From Pelagophyceae sp. CCMP2097 (taxonomy: Eukaryota; Sar; Pelagophyceae): 64,000 bases of DNA. How positions within the stretch are numbered: position 1 is the stretch's first letter; the number at the start of each line of letters is the position of its first letter. Below, piece after piece: positions 41,301 to 51,513 of the stretch. The position numbers were made by a program, and so were the translations under genes. A model generated the notes under the pieces. The model was not told the DNA's origin. It ran no database searches and saw only the letters and a list, made by a program, of their open reading frames with translations. The stretch covers positions 237,911 through 301,910 of the forward strand of contig MU657171.1 in assembly GCA_026770575.1 (NCBI GenBank), written 5' to 3'.

Positions 41301-41802
41301 GCGCTCTGCTTCTCCGTCGGCGACGCCGCCGACGAAGACGCCGCCGCGCTGATCCAAGAGGTGCGGGCCCGCCTTTGGAACTCGAAGAGAGCTTCGTTGT
41401 CCGTCGTCGTGCACGGCGGCGGCGCAGGTCGCGGCGCGCGTCGGCGCGCTGGCGCGCGACGCGTCGAACGCGGACCAGCTCGTCTGCGCTCTTGGGCTCG
41501 TCTGCTCCGTCGCCCGGCGCCTCGGCGACGGCGCCGCCGTCGCGCGCGGCGCCTCGGCGGCGCTGCGGCAGCTCCTCGCGGCGATGACGCTCGAGGCGGA
41601 CGGCGCCGCGTCGGCGGGGCCGCCGCCGCCGGACGACGACGGCGATGACTGCGAGGGCGCCGACGAGTGGGACGACTGGGACGACGATGACGACGACGAC
41701 GACGCCGCGCCGACGACGGCCACGTTCGAGGCCGCGACGCGGCTCATCGACGCGCTCGACGCCGCGGAGGGGCCCGATTCCCCGCCGCCGCCGCCCGTCT
41801 AA
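38321..41802 (+). CDS. Multi-exon HEAT-like helical repeat protein
   Basis: Several coding segments in shifting frames, joined by short GTGCG/GTAAG...TAG introns, form one probable gene; the whole exon chain was not solved. Supported pieces: 38600-38763 (FEELGAEVSEAARLAGV...DQWSEVRKACAKRVGRLE), about 38814-38960 (IREWAAAMRETPRDDWRRIEGL), 39184-39290 (SSLAVREAAAKALPKSEKAV), 39864-40100 (VVFELLRHEGSTVRQAASTLLQRC and RATEGALMTLDAVLGDVASRAL), 40180-40275, 40375-40935, 40982-41155 and about 41430-41802. The repeated VR/AA helix pairs are HEAT-like. The C-terminus is acidic (WDDWDDDDDDDD). The start at 38321 is provisional; near it MMSPDAS is encoded twice by a short DNA duplication (38423-38483). 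No specific family recognised; a tubulin- or transport-adaptor-like scaffold is possible. Confidence 0.55.
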
Positions 41803-41861
41803 ACCCGAGCCTCCCGCCCGCGCCGGTCCCCTTCGCGAGTTTTCCAGCGGAGCGTTGCCGC

Positions 41862-43152
41862 TTAGTATTCGCCGTCGTCGGGGTTCTCCGTGCCCGCGAT
41901 GAACTCTGCAAAGTAGTCGTCGTAGGGTTCGTCGGCCTTGCCCGGCGGCGGCTCTTCGAAGCCGCCGCTCTGCTCGGCCTTGATGCGCCTCGCGCTCTTG
42001 CGGCCGACGTTGTTCATGCCCATCATGATGATGAGCGCTGCCACGATGGCCGCGTACGCCGCCGCGATGCCGAACATGCGACCGCCGGCAAGGCGCTTGT
42101 ACTCGGGCGGCACCTAGTCGAGACGTCGCGGGCCGCCACCCACCGCGGCTCCCAACGACGCGGGACGGACCTCTGAGAATCCGAAGAGGCGGCTGCCGAC
42201 CTGGAACGCGCCGCCGAGGAGGATGAGGTAGAAGATTGGATTCGAGACGATGCCCGCGTAGGCTAAGCCGCAGCCGCCCAGGAGGCCAACCGCGGGCAGC
42301 GCCGGGTGGAGGGCCTCGCCGACGCGGCCGCCGTCGAGGCCGCCGATGGGGAGGAGGTTGAAGAGGTTGATCATGAAGCCCCAGTCGCCGAGGGCCATAA
42401 GGAGCTGCGAGTCCAGCGCGTGCCCGCCGACCGCGCACGCCACCGCGCCCACCGAACCCACGACGGGGCCGGCGAGCGCGATGACCGAGTCCTCAAACGC
42501 GCCCGCCTACGCCGCGCGCGTCTCCGGCCTCTGCAGCGTCGCTTATGGCGCGGAGACTTGCCGGTGCGCGCTCCATCTGGATCATGGCGCCGATGAATGG
42601 GATCATGATCATGGGCGAGAAGGGGATGCCATAGGCGCGCATGGCGAGGGCGTGGCCGCCCTCGTGGACTGCGAGCAAAGCGACCATGCCGCAGCCGTAG
42701 CCCGGGCCGAAGACGAGCGAGTACGCCGCGCTCGAGATGACCATGGAGATGACCGGGGCGAACTTTGTCAGCTTCATGGCAAGGAGCACGTACTTCACCT
42801 TACCGAAGAGCATGGCGCCCATGGCGCCCACGCCCAAAAGGCGAGAAAGGCCCGACCGCCCCGGCCCGCTCGCGCGCCGGATCGCGCCGCCGCGCTGGGG
42901 TGCGATGAGCAGGCGAGCTGGCGCCGCGCCGCCGGCGACGACGAAGCGGCCGCGCACCGGCGCCGAAAAGTTCTTCGTGAGCACGCTCGACTGCATCAGC
43001 GGCTGCGTCTTGCTGTAGCAACGGCGCGCGGGCGGCGCGGCGGGGCGCGTCGCGACCCGCGCGACCCTGGCGAAGTGGCGCCGCGCGCCCGCCGCGGGCG
43101 CCGACCACGCCAGGCGTGCGGGCCGGCACGCCACGAGGCCGAGTCGGAGCAT
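41862..43152 (-). CDS. Site-2 protease-like (M50) membrane metalloprotease, organelle-targeted
   Basis: Intramembrane zinc protease. Three exons: 43152-42562, 42506-42171 and 42113-41862; 392 residues. The leader MLRLGLVACRPARLAWS...RRHFARVARVATR is Arg-rich and acid-free, a typical mitochondrial presequence. VHEGGHALAMRAYGIPFSPM holds the HExxH zinc site in a hydrophobic span; the third ligand is in FNLLPIGGLDGGR (NxxPxxxLDG). Exon 1 joins exon 2 in phase 0 at a GC-AG intron (42507-42561, donor GCAAGT, acceptor TAG), giving QMERAP/AGAFEDSVIALAGPVVGS, which matches M50 proteins. Exon 2/3 use GTCCGT...TAG (42114-42170), giving FSE/VPPEYKR. A last span (FGIAAAYAAIVAALIIMMGM) and an acidic tail follow. 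Convergent with the HEAT-like gene, 59 nt apart. Confidence 0.87.
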
Positions 43153-43453
43153 CTTCTGCTGTTCTTGTTATGCCTCGCTTGGAGCTGCCTCGAGAAGGTC
43201 CCCCGCCGGAGTGCACGAGCGCGCGCGCGCGCTTCTCTTTTTTTTTCTGTTTACCCTTCGCTGAATAATACTTTCAGCGACAGTTGGACAATCCCATTCA
43301 AGTTCCGACGCCGCGGCGACGGAGCTCGTCGGCAGCCTGGCTGTCGGACCACACCAGGGTGGATCTCGCCTCGGCTCGACCCCAGTGAAGTCCCGCTGAG
43401 CTTGGATGCAGCGTGGAGACCCCAGAAATAACCCCTGCAAGTTACGACCGCTT
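43153..43453. other. 5' flank of the M50 gene, 3' flank of GRWD1
   Basis: About 300 nt containing a cgcgcgcgcgc run followed by an 11-nt T/C tract (43220-43245) and AT-rich gaataatactttc. A 13-nt relic of the dispersed repeat (ccagggtggatct) is at about 43360. No gene. Confidence 0.4.
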
Positions 43454-44965
43454 TTAGAGCGCGGCAATAAAAATGTTGAAGCCGTCGACGGCGGTGGTCA
43501 TGAGCAAGTTCGGAATCTGCGGGTGGTACTTGACGTCCTTGGGCTCGCGCAGGCCCTGGTGCACGAAGAGGAGCTGCGGCGGCAGGTCGGCGGCGGCGGC
43601 GGCGCCGGGCGTCTCCGCGGCGGCCTGCGCAGAGGCGTGGGCCGCGTCCTCGACGGAAAAGTCCCAGAGCGTGACGGTGTCGTCGGCGGCGGCGACGGCG
43701 AGGGACGACTCGTCGTGCGGGTCCCAGTCGATGGCGCAGATGGGCGCCTTGGCCCCGTGCCAGTCGAAGCGGCCCACGGGCTTGGCCTGCGCGCCAAACG
43801 CGCGCAAGTCCCAGACGCGCGCGGAGCCGTCGTCGCCGCCAGTGGCGACGAGGTATGACACGGCGCCATTCCAGGCCAAAGCGTTGACGTCGGCGTCGTG
43901 CGCGTGGGGCACGGAGAGCATGGGCTTTTGCGCGCGCGTGTCAAAGACGTGCAAAGCGCCGTCTGACCCGGCGGACATGAGGACCGTGCGCTCCGTCGGC
44001 GACATCGCAATATCCTCGCACGACGCGTTTTTGTGCGCGCCGGCGTAGTGCGCCACGCGCGACGACGTCTGCGCGCCGGCGTCGACGCGCCACACCGACA
44101 CGGCGCCAGAGTTGTCGCCCGTCGCCAGCAGGCCCGCCTCGAGCTTGGACCACTTGAGCGCGTAGCCCTCGTCGGCGTGCTTGAGCGCCGCCGACGCGCC
44201 GCGAGAAATCATGCCCGCGGGCCGCGGGCCGCCCGTGGCGCAGAACTTCCGCACCTCGGGTCGCGCGTCCCAGACGCGGACGCTGCCGTCGTCGGACCAC
44301 GACGCGACGATGCCCGGGTCCACCGTCGACGATGCGACGCGATTGACGCAGCCTGGGTGCGCGAACGAGGCGTGTTCCATGATGGGCTCGCCGGCGCGGT
44401 GGTCGTCGTCGTCATCCTCCGACTCGTCCGAGTCGGAATCCGAGTCGTCGCGCTCCATGCGCCCGAGGCCCTCGAGCCACATGAGCGTGAGGCGGTTCTT
44501 GCCCGCGTCGTCGGCCTGCGTCCCGGTGACGGCCAGCAGCTGGTGCGGGAACCGCGTGCGGCCGCCGCCGCCGTCGTCGGCAATAAAGTCGAGCGAGAGG
44601 CAGGGCCACTCGCCGCGAAGGCGATGCAGCGCCTTATACGCGCGCGGGTCGCATTCGAGCTCGTCGCCGTCGGGGCACCGCTGCCGCGGGTCCCACACCA
44701 GCTTCGCGCCGCGGTCGCGCGCTTCGTCCTCGGCGATGAGTTTCATCACGTCCTCCTGGCCCGCCGCGTCCGCGGAAAACACGTGAGTCTCGTCGTCCTC
44801 GTCCTCCATGCCGCCGTCGCCGTCTTCCTCGTCCTCGTATTCGTCTTCATAAGGATCCTCGTAGTCCGGCACGCCGCCGCCGTCGGCGTCCATGGCCGCC
44901 GCCGGGGCCGTGCGCACCTTGGCCTCCCGATCATCACGCCCGCCGCGCTTCGTACCGCCCGCCAT
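43454..44965 (-). CDS. GRWD1: Glutamate-rich WD-repeat protein (GRWD1/RRB1)
   Basis: Chaperone for ribosomal protein L3 and histone-binding factor in ribosome assembly. Intronless from ATG 44965 to the stop at 43454; 503 residues. The N-terminus is basic then acidic (YEDEYEDEEDGDGGMEDEDDE region about 30-60). Then come the family motif ELECDPRAYKALHRLRGEWPCLSLDF, TGTQADDAGKNRLTLMWL, a second acidic patch, and a WD propeller with HPGCVNRVASS, YALKWSKLEAGLLATGDNSGAVSVW, DIAMSPTERTVLMSAGSDGALHVFD, VNALAWNGAVSYLVATGGDDGSARVWDLR, CAIDWDPHDESSLAVAAADDTVTLWD and the closing LPPQLLFVHQGLREPKDVKYHPQ, typical of GRWD1. It is head-to-head with SMC3. Confidence 0.9.
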   Translation of the reverse strand: MAGGTKRGGRDDREAKVRTAPAAAMDADGGGVPDYEDPYEDEYEDEEDGDGGMEDEDDETHVFSADAAGQEDVMKLIAEDEARDRGAKLVWDPRQRCPDGDELECDPRAYKALHRLRGEWPCLSLDFIADDGGGGRTRFPHQLLAVTGTQADDAGKNRLTLMWLEGLGRMERDDSDSDSDESEDDDDDHRAGEPIMEHASFAHPGCVNRVASSTVDPGIVASWSDDGSVRVWDARPEVRKFCATGGPRPAGMISRGASAALKHADEGYALKWSKLEAGLLATGDNSGAVSVWRVDAGAQTSSRVAHYAGAHKNASCEDIAMSPTERTVLMSAGSDGALHVFDTRAQKPMLSVPHAHDADVNALAWNGAVSYLVATGGDDGSARVWDLRAFGAQAKPVGRFDWHGAKAPICAIDWDPHDESSLAVAAADDTVTLWDFSVEDAAHASAQAAAETPGAAAAADLPPQLLFVHQGLREPKDVKYHPQIPNLLMTTAVDGFNIFIAAL

Positions 44966-45044
44966 CTTGGAAGATATCGCCGCTTTGGGCTTTCTGAAAA
45001 GCGGTGCATCCGTGACGGTCCCGCGCGGGTCCCGGCCTGGGACG
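44966..45044. promoter_or_regulatory. 79-nt bidirectional promoter region, GRWD1 / SMC3
   Basis: Just 79 nt separate the two start codons, so both transcription starts must lie here or inside the partner's coding sequence. The sequence includes ttggaagatatcgccgc and cgtgacggtc (a CRE-like tgacg). Function is inferred from position only. Confidence 0.5.
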
Positions 45045-48000
45045 ATGAGCCTGTCCATCAAGCAGATCTCCATCTCGGGCTTCCGCAGCTTCCGCTCGAC
45101 GGCGGAGATCGAGCCGTTCTCGCCGCGCCACAATGCTGTCGTCGGCCGCAACGGTGCGAGCCGCGTCAAACGAGGCTCGGAATTTGAACGTTCAAAAGGG
45201 TCATCGAGGCTTCTTGCCGGCTTTGCGGCTCCGGACCCGCGAGCGGTCCGGAGGCCCGACCCGCCGTCCACCGCTCTCTCAAAATTGGCCGCGGTCCTTT
45301 CAGAGTCGTCGTTCCCCGGGGAAGCGCCTCGGCGTCGAGGCGCGACGTCTCCCTGTTTCCCTCGCTTTGGCGGCGGCGGTGTGCGTGTTCGTCGAGGCGT
45401 TGATGCATGCCGCAGGGTCGGGCAAGTCGAACTTCTTCGACGCGATTGAATTTGTCCTCCTCTCGCCGCGGTTCTACACGCTCCGGCAAGAGGAGCGGCA
45501 GCAACTCCTCCACGAGGGTGCCGGCGCCAACGTCATGTGCGTCGTCGTTGCGGCGGCGCGCCGGCCCTCTGCGCGCCGGTCCTCTAGAAGCGCTCGTCGC
45601 GGCGCGGACGGCTTGGTAGGTCGGCGTATGTGGAGATTGTGTTCAACAACGCCGACGGCCGCCTCCCCGTCGACGGCGCTGAGGTCACTCTGCGGCGCGC
45701 GCTGGGCGCGAAGAAGGACGAGTACTTCGTCAACGGCCGCCGCCAGCAGCGGCGCGAGGTGGAGGGCCTGCTGGAGTCGGCGGGCTTCTCGCGCGCGAAT
45801 CCGTACTACATCGTCCAGCAGGGCAAAGTGAGCGCGCTGTGCCTCATGCCCGACGAGGAGCGCCTCGTCCTGCTGAAGAACATCGGGGGCGCCGCCGTCT
45901 ACGAGGAGCGGCGGAAGGAGAGCGTGCAACAGCTGTCGGACATGGAGGCCAAACGCTCCAACATCGCCTCGGTCATTTCGGGCATCGAGTCCCGCATCGG
46001 CGAGCTCGAGGGCGAAAAGGAGGAGCTGCAGCTGTACGAGCGCCTGGACCGCGAGCACCGAGCCCTGACGTACTCGCTCTACGACCAGGAGCTGCAGAAA
46101 GTGCGAGCCCAGGTCGACGCCCTCGACGAGGCGCGCGAGGCCGAGGCCGCCGCTGGCGGCGCCGCGCACGACGACCACTTGCGCGCCGACGCCGAACACC
46201 GCGCCGCCGACGCGGCAGCGCGCGCCGCCGCGGCGAGCTCGCAGCGCGCGCGAGACGCCGCGCACGCCGTCGACGCGCGCCGCGCCGACAAGCTGCGCCT
46301 CGGCGCCCGGGCGCGCGCCGAGCTCGCCGAGCACCGCGCCCTCGGCGCCACCGACGAGCGCCGCCGCAGGCGCTGCCGTGCGCGCCTCGGCCGCGTGGCC
46401 GCGCAGATCCGCGCCGCGCGCGCCGACGCGGCGGCCAACGCGCAGCGCCTCGCCGCCGCGCGCGCCGCGGCGGCGGAGCTCAACGCAAGCGAGTGGACCG
46501 GCGCCGACGTGGCGGAGCTGGAGGCGGGCGCGGAGTCGAAGCGCGGCGCGTTGCGGCGCGTGGCTGCGGAGCTCGAGGCGTCTAAAAAGCGCAAGGCCGA
46601 CCTCGTCGACGAGCTCGGCGCGCGGCACGCCGACGCGGCCCAGCTCGACCGCGACGCCGCCGCCTTGGAGGGCGCCGCGCCGGCGGCGGCGGTGGCCGAG
46701 AAGCGTCGCGCTGTCGGCACCGCGCAGGCGGCCCTCGACGCCCTCGACGATTCCGCAACCGACGGCGCCCAGGCTGTCGCGCGCGCAGAGGCCCACTTGA
46801 AGGCCCTCATGCCGCCGCCCATCTCCAGAGGTGCGGACGCTCGCAGAAAAGTTCCTTTCGCGCAACCCCCACCTTAGGCCTGGCGTGCCTGGAAAAGGCT
46901 TTGAAGGCGGACGCCGGTATGCGGTCGAAGCACCACGGCACGGTCATCGAGCACGTGGTGCTGAGCGACGGCAAGTACCGCACGGCCGTCGAGGTGGCCG
47001 CAGGCCCGCAGCTGTGGCACGTCATCGTCGACGACGACGACGCCGCCGCGGCGGCGGTGCGCCGCCTGGAGCGCGAGGGCGGCGGCCGCCTCACCTTCAT
47101 CCCCGTGAACCGCGTGCGCGCCGAGGGCGGCGACGCGGGCGCGGGCATCCCCGACGACGCGCGCGGCGACGTGGCAGCCCTCGTCGACGTCGCTTTGGAG
47201 CTGCCAGAGGCGGCGGCGGCGGCGCGTGCGGCGCTGCGCAGCGTCTTCGGCCGCAAGCTCCTGGCGCGGACGGCAGACGCCGCGCAGCGCTACTCGAAGC
47301 TCTTACGGAGGGACGCCATCACGCTCGAGGGCGACCAGACGTCCAAGCGCGGCGCCACCGAGGGCGGCTGGCGCGCGCCGGCGGACTCGGCGCTGGGCGC
47401 GCTTGCCGCGCTCCGCGAGGCGCGCGCCGCGCGCGAGGCCGGTGAGGCCAACCGCGCCACGTGCCGCGCGGCCGTCGCCGCCGCGCGCGACGCGCTCGCT
47501 TCCGCCGAGACGGCGGCGTCGGGCACCGAGGCTAGGCGCACGCACCTGCGCCACGCCGCGGCGCAGGCGCGCCACGACCACGATGCGCTGGCACGCAACG
47601 CGCGCGACGTCGACGACGCGGTGCGCCGAAGCGAGCGCGCCGTCGACGGCGCGCAGCGCGGCCTCGCGCTCCTAGAAGCGCGCGTCGCGCGCGAGAGTGA
47701 CCGGCGCGCCTCGCGCGCCTTGCAGGGCGCCGCGGACCTGTCGCCCGACGAGCTCGCGCGCCGCCGCGCCGCCGCCGCATCCGAGCTCGCGACGGCGGAG
47801 ACGCGCGGCGCGCAGCTCGAGGCGGCGCTCCGCGACCACCTCCTCAAGCAGCGCGACGATTTGCGCGCGCGCCTCGGCCTCGTCGCCGTCTTTGGCGACG
47901 ACGCCGACGACGCCGACGACGAGTCCGGCGAGGCCACGCTTGACGAGACTGCAGAGGAGGAGGACGATGACGACGACGATGACTTGGCGATGGGCGCAGA

Positions 48001-49207
48001 GGAGGACTTTGCGACGGAGGCGTCTTCGGGCGCGGCGCGCCTCGACGTGGCGGCGCGCGCGGAGCGGTGCGCCGCGCTCGAGGCGGAGCTGGAAGCGGCG
48101 GACGGCGACCTGGAGCGCGACGACGCAGAGCTGCGGCGGTCCGAGGGCGCGGCGGCGGAGTGGGAGGCGGCGCTGGTTCGCGAGCAGGCGCGGCTCGACG
48201 ACGCGGCCGCGGCCGTCGAGGCCGCCTCGGACGCCGTCGCGGCGGCGGCGAGGGCGGCGGAGCGGCACGTCTCGCGGCGGCAGGTGCTCGTGTCGCGGCG
48301 CGAGGAGAAGATGCGCAAGATGCGCCACGTGGGCACGCTGCCCGAGCGCGAGGTGGCGTCGTACAAGCACCTGGCCATCCGCGAGCTGCTGGCCCAGCTC
48401 GAGCAGTGCAATGCCGCGAGGCGCGCCATCGCGCACGTCAACAAGAAAGCCCTCGACCAGTACGTCAACTTCTCCGAGCAGCGCACGGCGCTGCTGGAAA
48501 GGCAGACGGAGCTCGACGTCTCGCGCTCGAAGATCGAGGAGCTCGTGGCCAACCTGGATGCCAAAAAGGACGAGGCCATCGACCGGACGTTCCGCGGCGT
48601 CTCGCGCCATTTCACCGACGTCTTCCGCGAGCTTGTTCCCCAGGGCGAGGCCAAGCTCGTCATGGTCAAGCGCGACGCGCCGCGCCTCCAGGACACTTCC
48701 AATCTGGACGAGACGCAGGACGACGACGACGACGACGAGGCGTCGGGCACGCCCGCCTCGGGCCGCAAGCGCAAGCGCCGCAACCGCGGCGCGCCGGGCG
48801 CGTTCCAGGGCGTGGCCATCGCCGTGCGCTTCCCCGGTTCGAGCGACTCTTACTCGATGGCGCAGCTCTCGGGCGGGCAAAAGGCTCTCGTGGCGCTCTC
48901 GCTCATCTTCGCCATCCAGCGCCTCGACCCGGCGCCCTTCTACCTCTTCGACGAGATCGACGCGGCCCTCGACGCCACGCACCGCGCCGCCGTCGCCGCG
49001 CTCGTGCAGAGGCAGGCCAACTCGCCGGACAAGCCCGCGCAGTTCATCACCACGACGTTCCGCCCAGAGTTCGTCCGCGCCGCCGACGCGCACTACGGCA
49101 TCTCGCTCGCCCACAAGACGTCGCACGCGCACAGAATCACCAAGCAAGAGGCCCTCCGCTTCGTCGCAGAAAATGACGCCGACGACGAAGACGCCGCAAA
49201 CGCATGA
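45045..49207 (+). CDS. SMC3: Cohesin core subunit SMC3
   Basis: ATPase arm of the cohesin ring. Four exons: 45045-45153, 45416-45536, 45620-46830, 46878-49207; 1256 residues. Intron 1 is long (262 nt); the others are 83 and 47 nt. Junctions rebuild the Walker [17 protein letters not shown], and [13 protein letters not shown]. The lysine pair acetylated in other SMC3 proteins is present ([12 protein letters not shown]), as are [15 protein letters not shown], the hinge ([11 protein letters not shown]...[18 protein letters not shown]), [14 protein letters not shown], the signature [18 protein letters not shown] and Walker [18 protein letters not shown]. The coiled coils are extremely Ala/Arg-rich, reflecting GC pressure, and the C-terminal coil contains an acidic insertion (about 47900-48000, [14 protein letters not shown]). 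Confidence 0.96.
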
Positions 49208-49415
49208 CCGCAACCGAGAATGATTCCATCCGACACCGACACCGCTCCGTTATATGACCCACCCATTGTCCCCCGTTCCAAAGTAAGAAGACCCCACCAC
49301 TGTGCGCACGCTCCTTTGGGAGAGCACCGCGAGCGGCTCGTTGCAGAGCACAGCATAACTTATAAAAATCTCAAGGCGGCTCGAGTAGAGACACTGGAGC
49401 ACAGACAAACGGCGG
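49208..49415. other. Convergent gap SMC3 / PTOX
   Basis: About 208 nt between the converging stops, with an AT-rich part (cataacttataaaaatctc at about 49352) that may hold a polyadenylation signal for either gene. Confidence 0.35.
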
Positions 49416-50399
49416 CTACTTGGCGGCGGGCACGGGCGCCGGCAGCGTGTTGGCGATGGGGTTCCCCATGGCCTCGGTGCTGTCGTACTGGACGAGGTTG
49501 CAGAGCGTCTTCCAATGCTCCTTCTCGTCGTTGCGCACGCTGACAAAGACGTCGTACAACGACTCGAGCTTCGGCCTCGGGGCACCGTTGCGCGGCAGCG
49601 TCCCCTCTTCGCGCACGGTGCAGAACGAGTCGAAGAGAAACGGGTCGTCGCGCTCGTAGTACTGGCGGGCGATGTCGGGCACGGGCATCATCTTGAGGCG
49701 TTCGCCCTCGACCTTGACGAACTTGTCGTACGTCTCGTAGGCATGGTCCTCGATGAGCTCGGAGAGGTGGTAGGCGGCCTGCTCGGAGACGGAGTAGACG
49801 CCGACCACGTACCAATAGTAAAAGAACGCCATCGTCTGCGCCACCGTGCGGTCCACGGCGCTAGAGTTGCCGCCAAGCGACTCCATGATCAAAAGGTGGT
49901 GCAGCTACGACCGGGCGCGTCGCACGGCGCAAGCGGGCGCGTCGCACGGCGCATGGGGGCCGGAGAAAATTCCCCGACAGACCCCCGAGGGGACGCCGGT
50001 CCGCACCTCGTTGTCGGCTTCGGCGTAGTGGGTGCGCATTCTCGCGGCCTGGTTCGCCTCGCGGGCGCCAAACGTCTCGCGGAGGTGGAGCACCGAGAGG
50101 TATGCGAAGTACGGGACTCGCGCGACCGTCTCGAGGACGTAGAACCGGGCAAAGTCGTTGTTGTTGTAGACCACGTCGATGATGCCCTTGACCGAGTCGA
50201 TGATCACCTTGTTCAGGCCGAAGAGCCGCTCGTCGAGCCCCGCGGGCACCGGCCCGGCCGCGGGCGAACCGAGGCCCGCATCGACGGGCACCGACGCCTC
50301 GGCGCGCGCGACCGCAACGCGCGACAGGCCAGACCGCGGCGACGAAGCTTGCAGGCCCGCCGCGAGGCACACCGCCGAGGCGATCAACACGAACCGCAT
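49416..50399 (-). CDS. Plastid terminal oxidase (alternative oxidase family)
   Basis: Plastoquinol:O2 oxidoreductase with a non-haem di-iron centre, acting on thylakoids in carotenoid synthesis and chlororespiration. Exon 1, 50399-50007; 102-nt phase-0 intron (49905-50006, GTGCGG...TAG); exon 2, 49904-49416; 293 residues. Leader MRFVLIASAVCLAAGLQA is a signal peptide followed by an Arg/Ser-rich stretch without acids, fitting the two-step import of a secondary plastid. Iron ligands: RFYVLETVARVPYF (first Glu), NE/LHHLLIMESLGGNS (E-x-x-H spanning the intron), SELIEDHAYETYDKF and VRNDEKEHWKT (E-x-x-H). HAYETYDKF and MPVPDIARQYY are PTOX rather than mitochondrial AOX features. The intron contains a 19-nt direct duplication (gcgccgtgcgacgcgcccg). 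Confidence 0.93.
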
Positions 50400-51052
50400 G
50401 GCGCTAACCGTGGTCTTCCTTAACAGCGTTCCTCAGAACGCTCTTCTGCCTTCGCCAAAAGGCAAGTTGAAGCGGATCAATGTGAAATTATGGAAGAATG
50501 ATTGAAGCATCACGTGGGTGACGTCACGTGCGGAGCGTGCCGAAAGGTTTGAGTTTTGGGTCGTACGCCGGCGCCTTAAGGCGCCCTCGAGGAGCACCGT
50601 GCCTACGTCGAGTTGTACACACGCAAATTCCTCCGAGGCGACGCGCCCACGGCCGGCGTCGTCGCCGCTCGCGGACGCCGACGGGCCGCGATAAGGTACC
50701 GACGATACTCGACTCGACTCGAATCGACTCGACGATAATCGACTGACGCCGCGGGAGGACGACCCCGTTGGGGGCGATCGTGCTCGCAGACGTGCCCTCC
50801 ACGGCTCCCGCCGAGGATCACGAATTCTGGTCTTCAAGCCTTCAAGTCATCCTTCTTTCAAGTTCTTGTGTAAACATTCGCCAAAATCTCATGACAGATG
50901 TATCTACAATTGTAATATCAGTATAGTGAACACACGTAGTACGCACGCGGTGACACGGTGACCTCGTTTGCGCGCAGGGCCAAGGCGGCTCTCGCGAAGC
51001 GTTCCGTATCCAGTGCGCGGGAACCCCGCTGTGCTGGGCCCTACGCGCTCTA
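50400..51052. other. Long intergenic region with a gactc-rich simple repeat
   Basis: About 650 nt. At 50706-50746 a chain of cgactcga-type words (actcgactcgaatcgactcg) forms a simple repeat able to fold on itself. AT-rich DNA follows the PTOX start (50400-50515) and spans 50850-50940 (ttgtaatatcagtatagtg), probably promoter DNA. No gene was recognised on either strand. Confidence 0.4.
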
Positions 51053-51271
51053 GTGACCCACGAGCCTCTCGAGAGCGGCGCCCTTTTGCATTGGCGGACG
51101 CGAGGGACCTCGCCGACGCTCCGCCCGGGCGCGCGTCTGCCTATCGCGCTCGGCCACCTCATGTTCTTCTTCTGGGACTGGATCCAGTGCCACATCTGCC
51201 GGCTGCGCACTTCGCCGATTGACTTGCCCGTCGAATACGTGTCCGATACGGACGAGGACGAGGACGACTAG
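51053..51271 (+). CDS. Possible terminal exon or small ORF with acidic tail
   Basis: A plus-strand frame without ATG at its start but preceded by a good acceptor (gcgctctag at about 51052). The end, GHLMFFFWDWIQCHICRLR...YVSDTDEDEDD, looks like natural protein: an aromatic hydrophobic patch, two Cys and an acidic tail. An ATG inside (GHLM) would leave only 36 residues. No upstream exon could be found. Coding status is uncertain. Confidence 0.25.
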   Translation: MTHEPLESGALLHWRTRGTSPTLRPGARLPIALGHLMFFFWDWIQCHICRLRTSPIDLPVEYVSDTDEDEDD

Positions 51272-51513
51272 CTCGGGCGACGCGCGCCCCAAAGTTGTTT
51301 CAAATTGACCCCGCCCACTGCGGTCTCGGTGCATGCGGCTCGCTCGTCTGATGCCTTCGTCAACGCTTCGTTTATGTCACGACGCACGAACCGCGCGCCG
51401 CGAGTGGGCGTGGTAAATACAATTTGTTATATAAGGTTCCGTTCGAGTTCCGGGCCCGTCGCGGCTGCCGGGGCTGGCGTCGCCCCCGGGGCGGCGGCGG
51501 CGGGGCGCGCCCT

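Noticed and set aside
47672..49213. 513-residue minus-strand frame opposite SMC3
   Set aside because: Antisense shadow of the SMC3 coiled coil and head domain.
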